Made by a program: the position numbers and the translations under genes | Origin: UJ101 sp965262705 | Lineage (GTDB): Bacteria; Bacteroidota; Bacteroidia; Flavobacteriales; UJ101 | Direction of reading: 5' to 3' | NCBI GenBank assembly: GCA_965262705.1 | Contig: OZ253556.1 | Location: 186,001 to 250,000 of the forward strand | Length of the DNA: 64,000 bases | Shown here: positions 62,916-64,000 of the stretch, one piece after another | Numbering within the stretch: the first letter of the stretch is position 1 | How the letters are laid out: each line of letters begins with the position of its first letter | The notes under the pieces: generated by a model | The model's input: only the letters and a program-made list of their open reading frames with translations | The model's database searches: none | What the model was told of the DNA's origin: nothing

Positions 62916-63252
62916 CCGTATTAAAAGATAATAAGTTGTTTTTAGAGCGTTTAATCTTATGATAAATTTCCGTTAGGTCGCAGTAAAAATTCCGTAGGTA
63001 CGGAAAAAAGTTTGCGTACGTATAGAAAAGTTTTTACTTTTTGAGGGAGCAATAGCCGTTCCTTGAAAAGCGTAGGGATAGGGCTTGTTTCGTTCCGCTT
63101 AAAAGCAAGAAAGCAGGGAGGTTTGAAAGGCGGAAGTTTGTTTGAGCGGAGCGAGTTACTTCCGTCTGTGGTGGTGGTTTTTATAGCTTTTACAGGAAGG
63201 AAACTGCCTTGATTTTTTTGGTTCGTTTTTTCATCAAGGAAAAAATGAACAT
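62905..63252. repeat. Intercassette block, copy D
   Basis: Overlaps the 3' end of the cassette-7 immunity gene and runs through GTACGGAAAAAAGTTTGCGT, the CGGAAGT ... ACTTCCG hairpin and TCATCAAGGAAAAAATGAAC. It shows that another cassette once followed. Confidence 0.85.
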
Positions 63253-63287
63253 AAAGAGGCATGAGTATTTTGCCTCCATACACTTGG
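63245..63287 (+). pseudogene. Eighth Rhs core remnant, cut by an IS element
   Basis: Only MNIKRHEYFASIHLV remains, matching the start of cassettes 1 and 6, with a few substitutions. After the Val codon the sequence becomes the end of an IS3-type element. Confidence 0.7.
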
Positions 63288-64000
63288 TGTACCCCTCCCT
63301 AAAATCCGCTACAGTTAGAATTAGAAAATAACTGTAAATTTATGATATAAAAAAAAGTAGATTAAGCGAATTACAAATCGTTAAGATTTTGAAGTAGCAT
63401 GAATCGGGCGTTTCAGTCAGGGAACTCTGTAAAGAGTATGGAGTAAGTGCCGACACTTTTTACAATTGGAAGAGTAAATATGGCGGTATGGAGGCTTCTC
63501 AGCTCAAAAGGCTCAAAGAAATGGAGGTAGAACTTTCCCGCTACAAGCAAATGTATGCGGAGCTAGCTCATCAAAATTATGCGTTAAAAGATTGGATTGA
63601 AAAAAAGTTGTAAGGCCATCTGACAAACGGAATAATATAAGTTACCTGATCAATGAGCATAAGCTAAGTGTACGGCTCTCCTGTAAGCTTTTAAGCTTAA
63701 GCACTTCGGTATATTACTACCGCCCAAAAAGACGGATGACAGCGAACTTATTGACTGATTGAAGCAGTTGGCCGAATTACATCCTACTTACGGATTTAAC
63801 GAACTTTTTAAAATGATACGAAAACAAGGATAGGGATATAACCATAAACGGGTCTATCGTGTATACAAACAAATGAGATTAAACATTAGAAGAAGACGTA
63901 AACGACGCATTTTAGAGCGGGTTAAAAAACCTTTGACACTGCCTATAGATACTAATATTGTGTGGAGTATTGCTTTTATGCAGGATCGTTTCCTACAGGG
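63288..64000 (+). pseudogene. Decayed IS3-family (IS407-like) element, right part outside the window
   Basis: The left end appears to be TGTACCCCTCCC. An OrfA-like frame from about 63353 reads SRLSELQIVKILK, a TAG, then HESGVSVRELCKEYGVSADT and FYNWKSKYGGM to a stop near 63613. An OrfB-like frame reads INEHKLSVRLSCKLL, STSVYYYRPKKTDD, stop codons after SELID and KMIRKQG, then HKRVYRVYKQMRLNIRRRRK and NIVWSIAFMQDRF at the edge. Several nonsense codons show it is inactive. Confidence 0.82.

Noticed and set aside
1..64000. tRNA, rRNA or riboswitch genes
   Set aside because: I looked for tRNA-like T-loop words and known leader motifs in the gaps and saw none that I could support; short RNAs could still be missed without a covariance-model search.

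Overview
The window looks like chromosomal DNA of an AT-rich member of the Bacteroidota, most likely class Flavobacteriia. The support is a SusC/SusD outer-membrane pair, a type IX secretion sorting domain, promoters of the Bacteroidota form (TTG and TAnnTTTG), a menaquinone gene (menD), a DnaX without the usual cysteine cluster, a eukaryote-like glycogen branching enzyme and TonB-like proteins with a PxFPGC motif. No genus can be named from the sequence alone.

The first 42 kb is housekeeping sequence peppered with small mobile elements and decayed genes. Intact genes include an oligopeptide-type ABC permease, dnaX with an overlapping universal stress protein, a nucleoside symporter, a bifunctional nuclease, a PspC protein, hisGD, rpsO-pnp, glgB, glnS, a susC-susD-lipoprotein operon, menD, hemH, a transketolase split into two genes with three secreted-protein genes wedged between the halves, and panC-panD-flippase. 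Between them lie about a dozen copies of a roughly 163-bp palindromic element. Its ends read GAGACCGTTGCA and TGCAACGGTCTC, and three copies have exact 5-bp target duplications. One copy sits in frame inside the signal peptide of susD; others interrupt an IS1-type transposase and an outer-membrane protein remnant. Many copies carry nested insertions of about 20 bp. Clear pseudogenes are a GC-richer DUF4011/DUF3320-type helicase-nuclease, an IS1 transposase, an Rhs fragment and a lipoprotein with a glycine-rich end.

From about 42.1 to 63.3 kb lies an Rhs polymorphic-toxin locus. It starts with a perfect 60-bp palindrome, a small type IX sorting-domain protein and a full-length 2530-residue Rhs/SpvB-like protein whose tip carries HEYIH. 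Seven displaced toxin tips follow, each with its own candidate immunity gene, mostly lipoproteins: two toxin-23-like tips, three tips of one unrecognised family, one L,D-transpeptidase-like tip and a second HExxH tip. Several displaced tips keep the conserved end of the Rhs core, and a recurring intergenic block precedes them, which fits a silent store that can replace the expressed tip by homologous recombination. The array ends where a decayed IS3-type element interrupts an eighth core remnant.

The most interesting signals are the Rhs store with joints at three depths, a nearly identical toxin/immunity pair whose differences are concentrated in one patch in each partner, and the palindromic element that can sit in frame inside a coding gene. 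All family assignments come from reading motifs; no database search was run.
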